From Phenylobacterium sp. (lineage in GTDB: Bacteria; Pseudomonadota; Alphaproteobacteria; Caulobacterales; Caulobacteraceae): DNA of 19,745 bases. Below, in pieces: positions 1 to 9,480 of this stretch. Position 1 is the first letter of the stretch. Each line of letters begins with the position of its first letter. The position numbers and the translations under genes are program-made. The stretch is from the NCBI GenBank assembly GCA_019264505.1, contig JAHUZY010000210.1, positions 1 to 19,745 on the forward strand, in the 5' to 3' direction. The notes below the pieces were generated by a model. That model ran no database searches. It saw only the letters and a program-made list of their open reading frames with translations, and was not told the DNA's origin.

Positions 1-1310
<1,310 letters not shown>

Positions 1311-1374
1311 GACTTGCTTGATCGAAGACGGTACGGCCACAGCCCAATTGCCTCTGGCGGGGAGACGATCTTAG

Positions 1375-2508
1375 GTGTCCTTCCGGGACAATCCTCTGGG
1401 TGAAATCCGAGTGCCGCTGGTCTGGACGGCCGGCGTCGCCCTGGTCGTGGCCGTCGTCGTGGCCGTGACCCTGCTGCTCGGCGACCGCCGCGAGACCCTG
1501 CGCAACGAGGCCTATGGCGTGACCCGCGAGGTCAGCGACGCCGTGGCCGCGCCTGTGTCGGGAGTGGTGTCGGCGCCGGTCCACTGGTTCGGCGCCCTCT
1601 CGGATGGGATCAGCCAGTACTTTTTCGCGGTGTCCGAGAACCGGCGCCTGCGCGCCGAGCTGGAGGAGGCCGCCCAGCTGCGCCAGGAGGTCCTGGGGCT
1701 CCGGGACCTGAACGAGCGCTACCGCGACCTGCTGGGCCTCCAGACCGATCCGCCGATCCCCATGGTCTCGGCCCGAGTGGTCAGCGACTCCCGGGGACCC
1801 TTCGCCAACACCCGGCTGGCCAATGCCGGGCGCGAGCGGCAGGTGCAGGTGGGCAATCCGGTTATGAGCGAATACGGCCTTGTCGGCCGGGTGGTCGGCG
1901 TGACCCGGGGCGCCAGCCGCGTCCTGCTGCTCACCGATATCGCCTCGCGCACGCCGGTGATGGTCGACCGGACTAACGCCCGGGCCATCCTGGCCGGGGA
2001 CGGCGGGCCCAATCCCAAGCTCGAATATCTCCGCGGCCACGACCCGGTGAAGGAAGGCGACCGCATCGTGACATCCGGCGACGGTGGGCTGATGCCCCGC
2101 GGCCTGCCGGTGGGCGTCGCCGTCAAGGGCGTCGACGGCGCCTGGCGAGTGGTCTTGAGCTCCGAGGCCGGCGCCATCGACTTCGTGCGGATCCTGCTGT
2201 TCGAGGACTTCGCCCAGCTGGTCGACCAGGACGAGCTCAACGCCCGCAGCGAGCCGCCCGCCGACGGCGTCCTGCCGACCGTGGGCGTGACTTCGCCGCC
2301 GCCTCCAGCGCCCACGCCAGCGCCTGCATCGCCCGCAACGTCCGCGCCGACCGCCCGCCCACCTGCGGCCAAGGCGCCGGCCCCCAAGAGCCCTGCGCCC
2401 AAGGCGCCGGCCGCCAAGGCTGCGCCTGCGCCGCGTCCGGCGCCGAGCCAACCTGCGCCCGCGCCTGAAGCCGCCGCGCCGCCGCCGGTTGAGGAGCCGG
2501 TCTTTTGA
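1375..2508 (+). CDS. mreC: Rod shape-determining protein MreC
   Basis: MreC is a single-pass inner-membrane protein whose periplasmic beta-barrel domains bind and activate PBP2. The 377-residue product has a short cytoplasmic N-terminus, one membrane segment at about 14-36, a charged coiled coil at about 80-121, and the two beta domains at about 125-280 (with SARVVSDSRGPFANTRLANAG and MPRGLPVGVAV). The start is GTG at 1375, preceded by GGGGAGA at 1359-1365. The last ~80 residues (296-377) are an Ala/Pro/Lys-rich, probably disordered tail absent from short MreC proteins. Its DNA has an imperfect repeat, with AAGGCGCCGGC at 2371 and again at 2401. The stop overlaps the mreD start as TTGA, so the two are probably translationally coupled. 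Confidence 0.96.
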   Translation: MSFRDNPLGEIRVPLVWTAGVALVVAVVVAVTLLLGDRRETLRNEAYGVTREVSDAVAAPVSGVVSAPVHWFGALSDGISQYFFAVSENRRLRAELEEAAQLRQEVLGLRDLNERYRDLLGLQTDPPIPMVSARVVSDSRGPFANTRLANAGRERQVQVGNPVMSEYGLVGRVVGVTRGASRVLLLTDIASRTPVMVDRTNARAILAGDGGPNPKLEYLRGHDPVKEGDRIVTSGDGGLMPRGLPVGVAVKGVDGAWRVVLSSEAGAIDFVRILLFEDFAQLVDQDELNARSEPPADGVLPTVGVTSPPPPAPTPAPASPATSAPTARPPAAKAPAPKSPAPKAPAAKAAPAPRPAPSQPAPAPEAAAPPPVEEPVF

Positions 2509-3017
2509 GCCTGACGGCGACGCGGCTTGATCCCTGGCGCTGGCTCGGCGCGCCGATGCTCCAGTGCATGGCCGCCACCATCCTCTTCAGCCTGCCGATC
2601 CGGGTGTTCGGCTGGGGGCTGCCCGAGCCCGTCTTCTGCATGGCGCCGGCCTTCGCCTGGGCGATGATCAGGCCCTCCATGGTCGCGCCCTTCGGGGTGC
2701 TGATCATGGGGCTGTTTCTGGATATCTTCTGGGGCGGCCCGCTGGGACTTTGGGCGCTCTCCCTGCTGGTGGCCTATGGGGCGGTGCTGGGGGCGCGGAA
2801 CATGATGGTGGGCCAGAGCCGGCCCATGATGTGGATCTGGTTCGCCGCGGCTTGCGCCGTGGCTCAGACCGTGGGCTTCCTGGTCACCCAGCTCGACGCC
2901 CGGGCGACGCCGAACCTGTTGGCCATGCTCTGGCAATTCCTCGCCACAAACCTGCAGTATCCATTTGCGCACCGGCTGATCGATAGGTTCGATGACGCCG
3001 ATGTGCGGTTCCGATAG
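2505..3017 (+). CDS. mreD: Rod shape-determining protein MreD
   Basis: MreD is a small polytopic inner-membrane protein that works with MreC in the elongasome. The 170-residue product is hydrophobic, with about five membrane segments (roughly 17-35, 45-57, 59-77, 80-96 and 108-128) and the family-typical FLDIFWGGPLG segment at 71-81. The chosen start is TTG at 2505, which overlaps the mreC stop by four bases (TTGA) and has GAGGAG at 2490-2495 as ribosome binding site. An ATG at 2556 is a later alternative, but it would remove part of the first membrane segment. Identification rests on topology, size and position between mreC and the PBP2 gene, because the family is poorly conserved in sequence. 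Confidence 0.93.
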   Translation: MSLTATRLDPWRWLGAPMLQCMAATILFSLPIRVFGWGLPEPVFCMAPAFAWAMIRPSMVAPFGVLIMGLFLDIFWGGPLGLWALSLLVAYGAVLGARNMMVGQSRPMMWIWFAAACAVAQTVGFLVTQLDARATPNLLAMLWQFLATNLQYPFAHRLIDRFDDADVRFR

Positions 3018-3029
3018 GGGGCGACGGCG

Positions 3030-5009
3030 TTGAGTGAGCCGTCCATCTTCTTCTCCGAGGTCAATGAACGGCAGGGGGCCTTCCACCGCCGCAGCTTCCT
3101 GCTGGGCGGGTTCGCCGGGGCCGGACTGCTGGCCCTGGGCGGACGCCTCGCCCACCTCCAGATCCTGGAAGCCCAGCGCTACCAGAAGCTCTCGGCCTCC
3201 AACCAGTTCAACTTCCGTCTGGTGCCGCCGCCCCGGGGCCTGATCGTCGACCGCAATGGCGCGGTCCTGGCCACCAACCGTCCCAACTTCCGCCTGCTGG
3301 TGGTCAAGGACGGGGAGCACGAGCCCGGCGAGACGCTCAAGACCCTGGCCCACTTCGTGCCCCTGGACGAGGCCCGCCAGGAGCGCCTGATGCGGGAGTT
3401 CGAGCGCACCCCCAATCGCACCCCGGTGTCGGTCATGGAGGACATGACCTGGGAGCAGTTCTCGGCGATCAATGTCCGCGCCCCGGAAATGCCCAATGTC
3501 ACCGCCGACATGGGGGAGGTGCGGGTCTATCCCCATGGCGGCGCCTTCGCCCACGTCATCGGCTATGTGGCCAAGGTGAACCGCGAGGACCTCACCGAGA
3601 CCGGCCCCAATTCCGAACCGATCCTGCTGCATCCGGGGTTCCGGATCGGCCGTCAGGGGGTGGAGAAGGCCTTCGACCTGGACCTGCGCGGTCGAACCGG
3701 CGCCCGCAAGATCGAGGTGGACGCCCGCGGCCGTGAGATTCGCAACGACACGGCCGGCGACATTCCCGCCGAGCGGGGCAAGACGGTCGAACTGACCCTG
3801 GATGTGGATATCCAGAACCGGGCGCTGGAGGTCATGGGCGACGAGAGCGGCGCGATCGTGGTCATGGACTGCCGGTCAGGCGACCTGTTGTGCATGGTCT
3901 CGGCGCCCAGCTTCGACGCCAACCGCTTCGTGCGCGGCCTTTCCACCGCCGAGTACCGCGCCCTGGCCGACTATGAGCGCCGGCCCCTGCTCGACAAGGC
4001 CATGAGCGGCACCTATCCGCCCGGCTCGACCTTCAAGATGACCACGGCGCTCGCCGCGCTCTCCGCCGGTATTGATCCCGAGGAGCGGATCCACTGTTCA
4101 GGCGGCTGGCGGTTCGGGGGGCGGACCTGGCGGTGCTGGCGCCATGGCGGGCACGGCGCCCAGAACATGCACGACGCCATCAAGAACTCGTGCGACGTCT
4201 ATTTCTACCAGGTGGCCCTCAGAATGGGTCCCGATCATATCGCCCGGGCGGCCAAGGCCCTGGGGTTCGGTCAGGCCTTCGATATCGGCATTCCCGGTCA
4301 GCGGACCGGGGTGGTGGGCTCCACCGACTGGAAACGCACCCAGGTCAAGCGCGACCCCACCTGGCATCCCGGCGACTCCGTCAGCTATGGGATCGGCCAG
4401 GGCTATATCACCGCCAACGGGCTGCAGTTGGCCGTGATGACTGCGCGACTGGCCAATGGCCGCAAACAGCTCAATCCAAGGCTCATCAAGTCGGTGGGCG
4501 GGGTGGAGATGCCGCCCGGCGACGAGGTGCCGAACCTGCCGTTTTCGCAGGAGCATCTGGACTATGTGCGGGCCGGGATGATCTCGGTGGCCAATGACCG
4601 CAGCGGCACGGCCTTCCGCCAGAGCCAGCTCGGCCTCGGCGACGTGCTCATGGCCGGCAAGACCGGCACCGCCCAGGTCCGCAGCTATGACGGGGTGGCC
4701 GACCGCGACAGCCGCAGCGTCCGTTGGGGGCTGAAGGACCACAATCTCTATGTCGCCTTCGCGCCGATCGATCAGCCGCGCTACGCCATTTCGGTCATCA
4801 TCCAGCACGGCGGCCTCGGCGGCGCGACGGCCGCGGCGCCGCGGGCCCGGGAGGTCATGCGGGTGGCCCTGCTGAAGGATCCGGAGATCCGGGCCCGTAT
4901 CGTACAGCCCATGCCGCTGCCCGATGTCACTGATCTGCCCCCCGTCGGCGTGGCGCCCGAAGGCGCGGTGGCCGCGCCGCCGCCGCTGGCGCCGGGAGAG
5001 CCCACATGA
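3030..5009 (+). CDS. mrdA: Penicillin-binding protein 2, elongation-specific transpeptidase
   Basis: PBP2 is the class B penicillin-binding protein that cross-links peptidoglycan during lateral-wall growth, paired with RodA. The 659-residue product has an N-terminal membrane anchor (22-43), a pedestal domain beginning with PPPRGLIVDRNG (66-77), and a transpeptidase domain with all three active-site motifs: S323-T-F-K326 (nucleophile and general base), S387-C-D389, and K544-T-G-T547. The segment between motifs 1 and 2 carries C356, C369, H375 and C388, which look like a zinc site (see findings). The C-terminus (about 632-659) is a short Pro/Ala-rich tail. The start is TTG at 3030, with only a purine-rich GGGGCGACGG stretch before it. 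The stop overlaps the rodA start (ATGA at 5006-5009). Confidence 0.97.
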   Translation: MSEPSIFFSEVNERQGAFHRRSFLLGGFAGAGLLALGGRLAHLQILEAQRYQKLSASNQFNFRLVPPPRGLIVDRNGAVLATNRPNFRLLVVKDGEHEPGETLKTLAHFVPLDEARQERLMREFERTPNRTPVSVMEDMTWEQFSAINVRAPEMPNVTADMGEVRVYPHGGAFAHVIGYVAKVNREDLTETGPNSEPILLHPGFRIGRQGVEKAFDLDLRGRTGARKIEVDARGREIRNDTAGDIPAERGKTVELTLDVDIQNRALEVMGDESGAIVVMDCRSGDLLCMVSAPSFDANRFVRGLSTAEYRALADYERRPLLDKAMSGTYPPGSTFKMTTALAALSAGIDPEERIHCSGGWRFGGRTWRCWRHGGHGAQNMHDAIKNSCDVYFYQVALRMGPDHIARAAKALGFGQAFDIGIPGQRTGVVGSTDWKRTQVKRDPTWHPGDSVSYGIGQGYITANGLQLAVMTARLANGRKQLNPRLIKSVGGVEMPPGDEVPNLPFSQEHLDYVRAGMISVANDRSGTAFRQSQLGLGDVLMAGKTGTAQVRSYDGVADRDSRSVRWGLKDHNLYVAFAPIDQPRYAISVIIQHGGLGGATAAAPRAREVMRVALLKDPEIRARIVQPMPLPDVTDLPPVGVAPEGAVAAPPPLAPGEPT

Positions 5010-6160
5010 CCATGAGCGCGCTGAGCCGTCCGGGGGAACGCGACCGGCTGGTGGTCAAGTTCACCCAGATCGACTGGACCTTCGCCATCGCGCTCTGCCT
5101 GCTGGCCGGGACCGGGGCGTTGATGATGTTTTCGGTGGCCGGCAGCTCCTGGGAGCCGTGGGCCGGGGCCCATCTGTTCCGCTTCGGCTTCTGCTTCGTC
5201 CTGATGATCGCGCTGGCCCTGTTCGACATCCGGGTCTGGTTCGCGTTGGCCTATCCCATCTACGGCATTGGTCTGCTGCTGCTGGTGGCGGTGGAGTTCG
5301 TCGGCGACACGCGCATGGGCGCGACCCGCTGGCTGGATATCGGCTTCATGAGTTTCCAGCCGTCGGAAGTCATGAAGGTCGGCATCGTTCTGGCCCTGGC
5401 GCGGTTCTATCACGGCATCTCGGCCGAGGACGCGCGGCTGTCCTGGTGGCTGATCATCCCGGCCCTGATGATCGCCGCGCCCGTGCTGCTCGTCGCCCAC
5501 CAGCCGGACCTGGGGACCGCGATGCTGATCGCGCTCACCGGGGCCGCCGTGGTGGTGCTGGCGGGGCTGTCCTGGAAGATCATCGGCGCAGCCGTGATCT
5601 CCTTCGTCGCGGCCGTGCCCATCATGGTGATGTTCGTGCTGCACGAATATCAGCGCAAACGGGTCATGACCTTCCTCGATCCCGAGAGCGATCCGTCCGG
5701 CTCCGGCTACCACATCCTGCAGTCCAAGATCGCACTCGGCTCCGGCGGCTTCTTCGGCAAGGGCTATGGGCTGGGCTCGCAGAGCCAGCTCAACTTCCTG
5801 CCCGAGAAGCACACCGACTTCATCTTCGCCACCCTGGCCGAGGAGTTCGGCTTCCTGGGCTGCGCCCTGGTGCTGGCCCTGTTCGCGGCGGTCATCTTCA
5901 TGGCCCTGCGCACCGCCTCCCTGGCCCACAGCCATTTCGGACGGCTGGCGGCGGCCGGCGTGACGGCGACCTTCACCCTCTATGTGCTAATCAACGGGGC
6001 CATGGTCATGGGCCTGGCGCCGGTGGTGGGCGTGCCCATGCCGCTGCTCTCCTATGGCGGCACGGTGATGCTGACCGTGATGATCGGCTGGGGGCTCGTC
6101 CAGTCGGTGCGGGTGCACCGCTATACCGAGGTCACCAGCGGCAAGGGCGCCTTCGTCTGA
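5006..6160 (+). CDS. rodA: Rod shape-determining protein RodA (SEDS peptidoglycan glycosyltransferase)
   Basis: RodA polymerises lipid II into glycan strands in the inner membrane and forms the core elongation synthase with PBP2. The 384-residue product has about ten membrane segments and the SEDS signatures TRWLDIGFMSFQPSEVMKVG (107-126), GSGYHILQSKIALGSGGFFG (232-251) and NFLPEKHTDFIFATLAEEFG (263-282). Within the last, D271 matches the essential catalytic aspartate of E. coli RodA (D262) by context. The ATG at 5006 overlaps the mrdA stop (ATGA), with GGGAGAG just upstream. A second ATG at 5012 is possible. It is the last gene of the shape operon. Only 18 bp, including the palindrome AGCCGGCT (6167-6174), separate it from the convergent peptidase gene. 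The alternative symbol is mrdB. Confidence 0.97.
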   Translation: MTMSALSRPGERDRLVVKFTQIDWTFAIALCLLAGTGALMMFSVAGSSWEPWAGAHLFRFGFCFVLMIALALFDIRVWFALAYPIYGIGLLLLVAVEFVGDTRMGATRWLDIGFMSFQPSEVMKVGIVLALARFYHGISAEDARLSWWLIIPALMIAAPVLLVAHQPDLGTAMLIALTGAAVVVLAGLSWKIIGAAVISFVAAVPIMVMFVLHEYQRKRVMTFLDPESDPSGSGYHILQSKIALGSGGFFGKGYGLGSQSQLNFLPEKHTDFIFATLAEEFGFLGCALVLALFAAVIFMALRTASLAHSHFGRLAAAGVTATFTLYVLINGAMVMGLAPVVGVPMPLLSYGGTVMLTVMIGWGLVQSVRVHRYTEVTSGKGAFV

Positions 6161-6178
6161 GGCGATAGCCGGCTCTCG

Positions 6179-7171
6179 CTAACCTGCCAGGGCCTGGTCG
6201 GTGGCGCGCACCAGGGCGTCCACGACGCCGGGTTCGGTGGAGGCGTGGCCGGCGTCCCAGACCACGTCCAGCCTGGCTTCCGGCCAAGCCTGGCTTAGCC
6301 GCCAGGCGGCGTCCATCGGCGTGACCACATCAAACCGGCCCTGGACGATCCAGCCGGGAATGTCGCGGATCTTGTCGATATTCTTCAGGATCCAGCCGTC
6401 TTCCGGGAAGAAGCCGCGATTGACGAAGTAGTGGCATTCGATGCGCGCGAACGCGATGGCGAAGTCCACCTCGTTGAACTTGGACGGCCGCGCCTCCGGC
6501 CCGCGGATGGAGATGGTGTCGCCTTCCCACTGGCTCCAGGCGGTGGCGGCCTCGGCCTGGACCCGGCGGTCGGCGTGGGTCAGGCGCCGGTGATAGGCGC
6601 CCATCAGGTCGTGCCGCTCCTCCTCCGGGATCGGCGCCAGGAAGTGGGCCCAGGCGTCGGGGAACAGCATGGAGGCGCCGTCCTGATAGAACCAGCGCAG
6701 CTCCTTTTCGGTGAGCAGGAAGACCCCGCGCAGGACCAGGCCCTCGACCCGGTCGGGATGGGTGATGGCGTAGGCGAGCGCCAGGGTCGATCCCCAGGAG
6801 CCGCCGAACACGGTCCACTTTTCGATCCCCAACTTGACCCTCAGCCGCTCGATGTCGGCGATCAGGGTCCAGGTGGTGTTGTGCTCCAGCCGGGCGTTGG
6901 GGTGGGAGCGGCCGCAGCCCCGCTGGTCAAACAGGGCCATCCGCCACTTCGAGGGGTCGAAGAAGCGCCGCATGGTCGGGTTGATCGCGCCGCCCGGGCC
7001 GCCGTGCAGGATGAGGCAGGGCTTGCCGTCGGGGTTCCCGCATTCCTCGTAGTAGACCTCGTGCTCGCTCTCGGTGGCGAGCCAGCCATGGGCGAAGGGC
7101 TCGTTCTCGGGGAACAGCCCACGACGCTGGGCAGGGGAGGAGACGGCGGTGAAGGGGGAGGGGCGATCCAT
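6179..7171 (-). CDS. pip: Proline iminopeptidase (alpha/beta hydrolase, family S33)
   Basis: This enzyme removes N-terminal proline from peptides and probably acts in the cytoplasm, since no signal peptide is seen. The 330-residue protein has the features of S33 prolyl aminopeptidases: oxyanion-hole motif HGGPGG (56-61), FDQRGCGRS (81-89), nucleophile elbow GGSWGS with catalytic S125, the acid D281 in GRFDVVTP, and catalytic H309 in WDAGHAS. The length is normal for the long proteobacterial form. The ATG at 7171 is only 8 bp after the stop of the upstream epoxide hydrolase gene, and no clear ribosome binding site is visible. Both points suggest one transcript with translational coupling. The gene ends 18 bp from rodA, in convergent orientation. 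Confidence 0.93.
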   Translation of the reverse strand: MDRPSPFTAVSSPAQRRGLFPENEPFAHGWLATESEHEVYYEECGNPDGKPCLILHGGPGGAINPTMRRFFDPSKWRMALFDQRGCGRSHPNARLEHNTTWTLIADIERLRVKLGIEKWTVFGGSWGSTLALAYAITHPDRVEGLVLRGVFLLTEKELRWFYQDGASMLFPDAWAHFLAPIPEEERHDLMGAYHRRLTHADRRVQAEAATAWSQWEGDTISIRGPEARPSKFNEVDFAIAFARIECHYFVNRGFFPEDGWILKNIDKIRDIPGWIVQGRFDVVTPMDAAWRLSQAWPEARLDVVWDAGHASTEPGVVDALVRATDQALAG

Positions 7172-7179
7172 GTCAGTAT

Positions 7180-8175
7180 TTACGCTGGGAAACGCCTGCG
7201 CATCCAGTCGAGGATGTAGCGGTTCACCGCCTCTGGCTGCTCCTGCTGCGTCCAGTGCCCGGAGTCGGTCACCAGCACCTTCTCGAGGTCGGAAATGTAG
7301 TCGCCCATCTTGTCGGCCATGGAGGGCGGCAGGACCGCATCCTTCTCGGCCATGATCATCAGACAGGGCAGGCCATCGATCCGGGTCGGCAGGTCGGCGC
7401 CCCGCTCCCAGTTGCGGGTGAAGTTGCGGTACCAGTTGATCGGGCCGGTGAAGCCGCTGTGCTCGAACAGGGCCACATAGACCGCCATCTCCTCGTCGCT
7501 GAGGAACTGGCTCTGATCAGCGGCCGGGTCGTAGGCCGCCAGGCCCGCGGCGAAGGCGAAGCTGGAGCCGCCCTTCTTGGTCTCGCCAGACTGGCGCAGG
7601 GCCGCGGGCTTGCGCAGGAAGAAGCGCATGGTCTTGTTCACGTCCGCGCCTAGCGCCTGGTCGGCCTCGCCCGGGGTCTGGAACCAGACGATGTACATGT
7701 CCGGGCCATACACCTGGCGGAACAGTTCGATGGGCTCGGCCCGGTAGCGGGGCTGGTAGGGGGTGTTGAGGCCGATGATCCCGGCGCAGCGCTGCGGGTG
7801 CATCAACGGCATCTGCCAGACGACGAAGCCACCCCAGTCGTGGCCCACGAACACCGCCTTCTCCAGGCCCAGGTGATCGAGCAGGGCGACCAGGTCGGCG
7901 GTCAGGTGTTCCATGTCGTAGTCGGCCACGTCGGCCGGGCCAGAGGTCAGGCCGTAGCCCCGCTGGTCCGGCGCGATCACGTGATAGCCCGCCGCCGCCA
8001 GGACCGGGATCTGGTGGCGCCAGGAGAAGGCGGTCTCCGGAAAACCGTGGCAGAGCACGATGGCAGGACCGTCCTTGGGGCCGGCCTCGTAATAGGCCAT
8101 CTCAATGCCGTTCACCTGGGCGGTCTGGACAGGCGGCATGGCGGCGGTCAGCGCGGGGGGCAGGGCAGGCGCCAT
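7180..8175 (-). CDS. Epoxide hydrolase (alpha/beta hydrolase fold)
   Basis: Soluble epoxide hydrolases open epoxides to diols through an ester on an aspartate. The 331-residue protein carries the full set: HGFPE oxyanion motif (43-47), nucleophile elbow VGHDWGG with D113, acid D279 (AEKDAVLPP) and base H307 (DSGHWTQQEQP). Two cap-domain tyrosines expected of epoxide hydrolases are also present by context, Y161 (YIVWFQTPGEAD) and Y249 (NWYRNF). They argue against haloalkane or fluoroacetate dehalogenases, which share the aspartate elbow but lack this tyrosine pair. The ATG at 8175 is preceded on the minus strand by CGGAG about 7 bases upstream. It is the first gene of a probable two-gene unit with the iminopeptidase and is divergent from the efflux gene. 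The natural substrate cannot be told from sequence. Confidence 0.88.
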   Translation of the reverse strand: MAPALPPALTAAMPPVQTAQVNGIEMAYYEAGPKDGPAIVLCHGFPETAFSWRHQIPVLAAAGYHVIAPDQRGYGLTSGPADVADYDMEHLTADLVALLDHLGLEKAVFVGHDWGGFVVWQMPLMHPQRCAGIIGLNTPYQPRYRAEPIELFRQVYGPDMYIVWFQTPGEADQALGADVNKTMRFFLRKPAALRQSGETKKGGSSFAFAAGLAAYDPAADQSQFLSDEEMAVYVALFEHSGFTGPINWYRNFTRNWERGADLPTRIDGLPCLMIMAEKDAVLPPSMADKMGDYISDLEKVLVTDSGHWTQQEQPEAVNRYILDWMRRRFPA

Positions 8176-8277
8176 GGGAGTGCTCCGGACAGGATTGATC
8201 CCGGCATTTGGGCGGATATGGGCCTGGAGGCAAGCCTTGCGCCCTTCCCCTGCGGGCCTTGCGGGTTAGATAGGGGC
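8176..8277. promoter_or_regulatory. Divergent intergenic region between epoxide hydrolase and efflux genes
   Basis: This 102-bp gap must hold promoters for both directions. On the plus strand TTAGAT (8268-8273) lies six bases before the ATG at 8278, the spacing expected if transcription starts at the A of the ATG. No clear -35 or operator was found. On the minus strand only the CGGAG ribosome binding site for the hydrolase is evident. Confidence 0.35.
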
Positions 8278-9480
8278 ATGACCAAAGCCGCCGCCGCCGC
8301 GCCCACCCCCTGGGGTCTTGTGATCCTGCTCGGCGCGCTCACGGCGTTCGCGCCGATGTCCATCGACATGTACCTGCCGAGCCTGCCGCAGATCGGCCAG
8401 AGCCTGGGGGCCAGCGCCGCCCAGACCCAGGCCACGGTGGCGGCCTTCTTCGCCGGCATGGCCATCGGTCAGTTCATCTATGGCCCGGCCTCTGACCGCT
8501 TTGGACGCCGAGGTCCGATCCTGGCCGGCATCGCGGTCTATGCGCTGGCCACCATCGCCTGCGCCCTGGCGACGAGCCCCGACATGCTGATCGCCGCCCG
8601 CTTCGTCCAGGCGCTCGGCGGATGCGCCGGCGGGGTGGTGGCCCGGGCCATAGTCCGCGACCGCTTCGACCACACCGAGACGGCCCGGATGCTGTCCCTG
8701 CTGATGCTGATCATGGGCATCGCGCCGATTGTCGCGCCCCTGCTGGGCGGTCTGATCCTGGAGCTCGCCGGCTGGCGGGCCATCTTCTGGGTGCTGCTGG
8801 CCTTTGGCCTGATCGTCGGGGCCTTTGCGCTGCTCCGCCTGGAAGAAAGCCGTTCGGAGGCCACCGCCATTCAGGCTCGGGCGGAGAACCCGTTCGCCGC
8901 CTTCTCAGCCCTCCTGCGCCAGCGCCGGCTGGTGGGTTACGCCCTGGCGGGTGCGCTCAACGGGGCGACCCTGTTCACCTATATCGCCGCCTCGCCGGTC
9001 CTGCTGATCGAGGTCTATGGGATCTCGCCGGCCAATTTCGGCTGGGTGTTCGGGCTGAACGCCGCCGGCGTCATCGGGGCCAGCCAGGCCAACCGCTATC
9101 TTTTGAAATATGTCGGGCCAGATCAGGTTCTGGCGCGAGCGAGCGTTATTGCGGTCGGCTTCGGGGCGCTGCTGGCCGTGGCCGCGGTGACGGGGATCGG
9201 TGAGCGCTGGAGCGTGCTGCCGCTGCTGTTCCTGATCCTGGCCACCTACGGCTTTATCCAGGGCAACACCATGGCCGGCGCCCTCAGCGTCGATCCCAGC
9301 CGCTCGGGGTCAGTCTCGGCCCTGATGGGCGGGGCCTCCTTCGGGGTGGGGGCGGTGGCCGCCAGCCTGACGGGCCTGGCCTATGATGGCACGCCTGGCC
9401 CCATGGGGATCGCCATGGCGCTCGCCCTGGCCGGCTCGGCGCTCGCCCTGCGGACCCTGGCCCTGCCGGGGCGCAGCTAG
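8278..9480 (+). CDS. Bcr/CflA family multidrug efflux MFS transporter
   Basis: This is a proton-driven drug exporter of the major facilitator superfamily in the inner membrane. From the ATG at 8278 the protein has 400 residues and about 12 membrane segments. The first segment is followed by PMSIDMYLPSLPQIG (26-40), the hallmark of the Bcr/CflA (DHA1) subgroup. MFS motif A follows as GPASDRFGRRGP (69-80), with D73 and the paired arginines. The reading frame is open a further 480 bases upstream, but that part lies on top of the divergent hydrolase gene and reads as its shadow, so the start was placed at the first methionine of the family alignment. The GGGG before the ATG is too close to serve as a normal ribosome binding site. 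The stop shares CTAG with the convergent DUF423 gene. Confidence 0.92.
   Translation: MTKAAAAAPTPWGLVILLGALTAFAPMSIDMYLPSLPQIGQSLGASAAQTQATVAAFFAGMAIGQFIYGPASDRFGRRGPILAGIAVYALATIACALATSPDMLIAARFVQALGGCAGGVVARAIVRDRFDHTETARMLSLLMLIMGIAPIVAPLLGGLILELAGWRAIFWVLLAFGLIVGAFALLRLEESRSEATAIQARAENPFAAFSALLRQRRLVGYALAGALNGATLFTYIAASPVLLIEVYGISPANFGWVFGLNAAGVIGASQANRYLLKYVGPDQVLARASVIAVGFGALLAVAAVTGIGERWSVLPLLFLILATYGFIQGNTMAGALSVDPSRSGSVSALMGGASFGVGAVAASLTGLAYDGTPGPMGIAMALALAGSALALRTLALPGRS

Noticed and set aside
1719..3632. Long minus-strand open frame of 637 codons opposite mreC, mreD and mrdA
   Set aside because: It is a Pro/His/Arg/Gly-rich shadow typical of GC-rich coding DNA read backwards, while the plus strand encodes three recognisable proteins with motifs.
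4781..5935. 384-codon minus-strand frame opposite rodA
   Set aside because: It is rich in His, Gln, Asp and Gly with no domain, and lies opposite a clear SEDS protein.
7798..8277. Upstream extension of the efflux gene reading frame
   Set aside because: It lies over the divergent epoxide hydrolase gene and its translation is a low-complexity shadow; the family N-terminus begins at 8278.
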